A program made the position numbers and the translations under genes. This document shows, piece after piece, positions 63,051 to 64,000 of a stretch of DNA of 64,000 nucleotides; positions within the stretch are counted from its first letter, which is position 1; each line of letters opens with the position of its first letter. Below the pieces are notes generated by a model that did no database searches, was not told where the DNA came from, and worked only from the letters and a program-made list of their open reading frames with translations. Source of the DNA: Pseudomonas delhiensis (GTDB lineage Bacteria; Pseudomonadota; Gammaproteobacteria; Pseudomonadales; Pseudomonadaceae); contig NZ_FZPC01000029.1 in assembly GCF_900187975.1 (NCBI RefSeq), positions 1-64,000 of the forward strand. The letters are read 5' to 3'.

Positions 63051-64000
63051 ATGAGCAAGCAGATCCGCCTCAACGCCTTCGCCATGAACACCGTCGGCCA
63101 CCTGTCGCCCGGCCTCTGGCGGCACCCGCGCGACCAGGCGCGGCGCTACACCGACATCCACTACTGGATCGAACTGGCCAGGACCCTGGAGCGCGGCAAG
63201 CTCGACGGCCTGTTCATCGCCGACGTGCTGGGCGTGTACGACGTGTACGGCGGCAACGCCGACGCCGCGCTCAGCACCGGCGCGCAGGTGCCGGTGAACG
63301 ACCCGCTGCAGCTGGTCCCGGCGATGGCCGCGGCCACCCGCCACCTGGGCTTCGGCGTGACCGCCTCGGTATCCTTCGAGCACCCGTTCCCCTTCGCCCG
63401 GCGCATGTCCACCCTCGACCACCTGACCGGCGGCCGCGCCGGCTGGAACATCGTCACCTCGTACCTGGCCAGCGGCGCGCGCAACCTCGGTCAGCAGCGC
63501 CAGCTGTCCCATGACCAGCGCTACGCCCTGGCCGAGGAGTACCTGCAGGTCTGCTACAAACTGTGGGAAACCAGCTGGGAGGACGATGCCGTGGTCGCCG
63601 ACCGCGACAGCGGTGTCTACGCCGAACCGGGCAAGGTCCATGGCATCCACCATGCAGGCGAGTACTTCCAGGTGCCCGGCTTCCACCTCTGCGAGCCCTC
63701 GCCGCAGCGCACCCCGGTGCTCTACCAGGCCGGCGCCTCCAGCCGTGGCCGGGCCTTCGCCGCGGCCAACGCCGAGTGCGTGTTCGTCGCCGCGCCGAGC
63801 AAGGCGGTGCTGAAGAAGCAGGTGGCCGACCTGCGCGAGGCGGTGCGCGCCGCCGGGCGCGACCCGGCCGACGTGCTGGTGCTCGAACAGCTCACGGTGA
63901 TAGTCGCGCCGACCGACGCCGAGGCCCTGGCGCGCCTGGCCGAGTACCGCGAGTACGCCAGCGCCACCGGCGCCCTGACGCTGATGTCCGGCTGGACCGG
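63051..64000 (+). CDS. FMNH2-dependent monooxygenase, NtaA/SnaA/DszA family (partial)
   Basis: Truncated by the window end. The 316 visible residues begin MSKQIRLNAFAMNTVGHLS and show the bacterial luciferase-like barrel: LDGLFIADVLGVYDVYGG, MSTLDHLTGGRAGWNIVTSY and FHLCEPSPQRTPVLYQAG. Related enzymes oxidise dimethyl sulfone, dibenzothiophene sulfone or nitrilotriacetate. It is 9 bases after the SfnB-like gene, so the two form an operon in sulfur scavenging. Confidence 0.88.
   Translation, partial: MSKQIRLNAFAMNTVGHLSPGLWRHPRDQARRYTDIHYWIELARTLERGKLDGLFIADVLGVYDVYGGNADAALSTGAQVPVNDPLQLVPAMAAATRHLGFGVTASVSFEHPFPFARRMSTLDHLTGGRAGWNIVTSYLASGARNLGQQRQLSHDQRYALAEEYLQVCYKLWETSWEDDAVVADRDSGVYAEPGKVHGIHHAGEYFQVPGFHLCEPSPQRTPVLYQAGASSRGRAFAAANAECVFVAAPSKAVLKKQVADLREAVRAAGRDPADVLVLEQLTVIVAPTDAEALARLAEYREYASATGALTLMSGWT

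Overview
The window is a GC-rich, densely coding bacterial chromosome segment with the gene order of a Pseudomonas. Two blocks match Pseudomonas aeruginosa order as I remember it. The first (about 1850-12000) holds a zwf paralogue, a HexR/RpiR-type regulator, and the two-subunit pyruvate carboxylase with its LysR regulator (PA5439-PA5435). The second (about 15400-36900) runs from a GspE-like ATPase, CYTH/CHAD protein, argE, argA, gshA, thioesterase, tex, ompR/envZ, ldcA, rimK and its protease partner, hslR, PAP2 and hslO to pckA (PA5210-PA5192). The many GTAGGAGCG- and GTAGGGCG-type palindromes between genes are also typical of Pseudomonas. I infer an environmental species of the P. aeruginosa lineage (P. 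citronellolis/nitroreducens/knackmussii-like), but the species cannot be fixed from sequence reading alone.

Layout. 1-378: a two-copy 121-bp tandem repeat and palindromes. 379-2843: divergent zwf and rpiR-type regulator with a HexR-like operator between them. 2854-7258: IclR regulator and a polar amino-acid/amine ABC transporter with a translationally coupled FAD oxidase, apparently inserted between blocks adjacent in P. aeruginosa. 7381-12005: small protein, LysR (PycR), PycA, PycB. 12194-15034: dihaem cytochrome c, PhnA-like zinc ribbon, deoxyribosyltransferase-like protein, Ca2+/H+ antiporter. 15374-36851: housekeeping core. 37149-41400: RecQ-family helicase, AlmA-type flavin monooxygenase, nitroreductase. 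41780-45821: LysR and a coupled 3-hydroxyacyl-CoA/acyl-CoA dehydrogenase pair. 45914-49104: adenine deaminase, LysR, AEC transporter. 49105-49843: a 3.2-copy array of about 178-bp units. 49844-57327: amine permease plus a DmmABC-type haem-dependent secondary-amine N-demethylase, a strong sigma-54 promoter, and a coupled PAS protein/sigma-54 activator pair. 57617-61525: SulP transporter, RHH protein, CBS protein, acidic mini-protein, lipoprotein. 61827-64000: sulfur-scavenging SfnB-like and FMN monooxygenase genes behind a second sigma-54-type promoter with two enhancer-like repeats; the last gene runs off the window.

The accessory modules point to scavenging of nitrogen (amines, purines, amino acids), carbon (fatty acids/alkanes) and sulfur (sulfonates/sulfones). 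The best candidates for something undescribed are the arginine-codon leader ORF before argA, the multi-PAS/sigma-54 activator pair controlling an amine demethylase, the two-site sigma-54 promoter of the sulfur genes, the nested composite repeat family, and a 59-residue Asp/Glu/His-rich protein.
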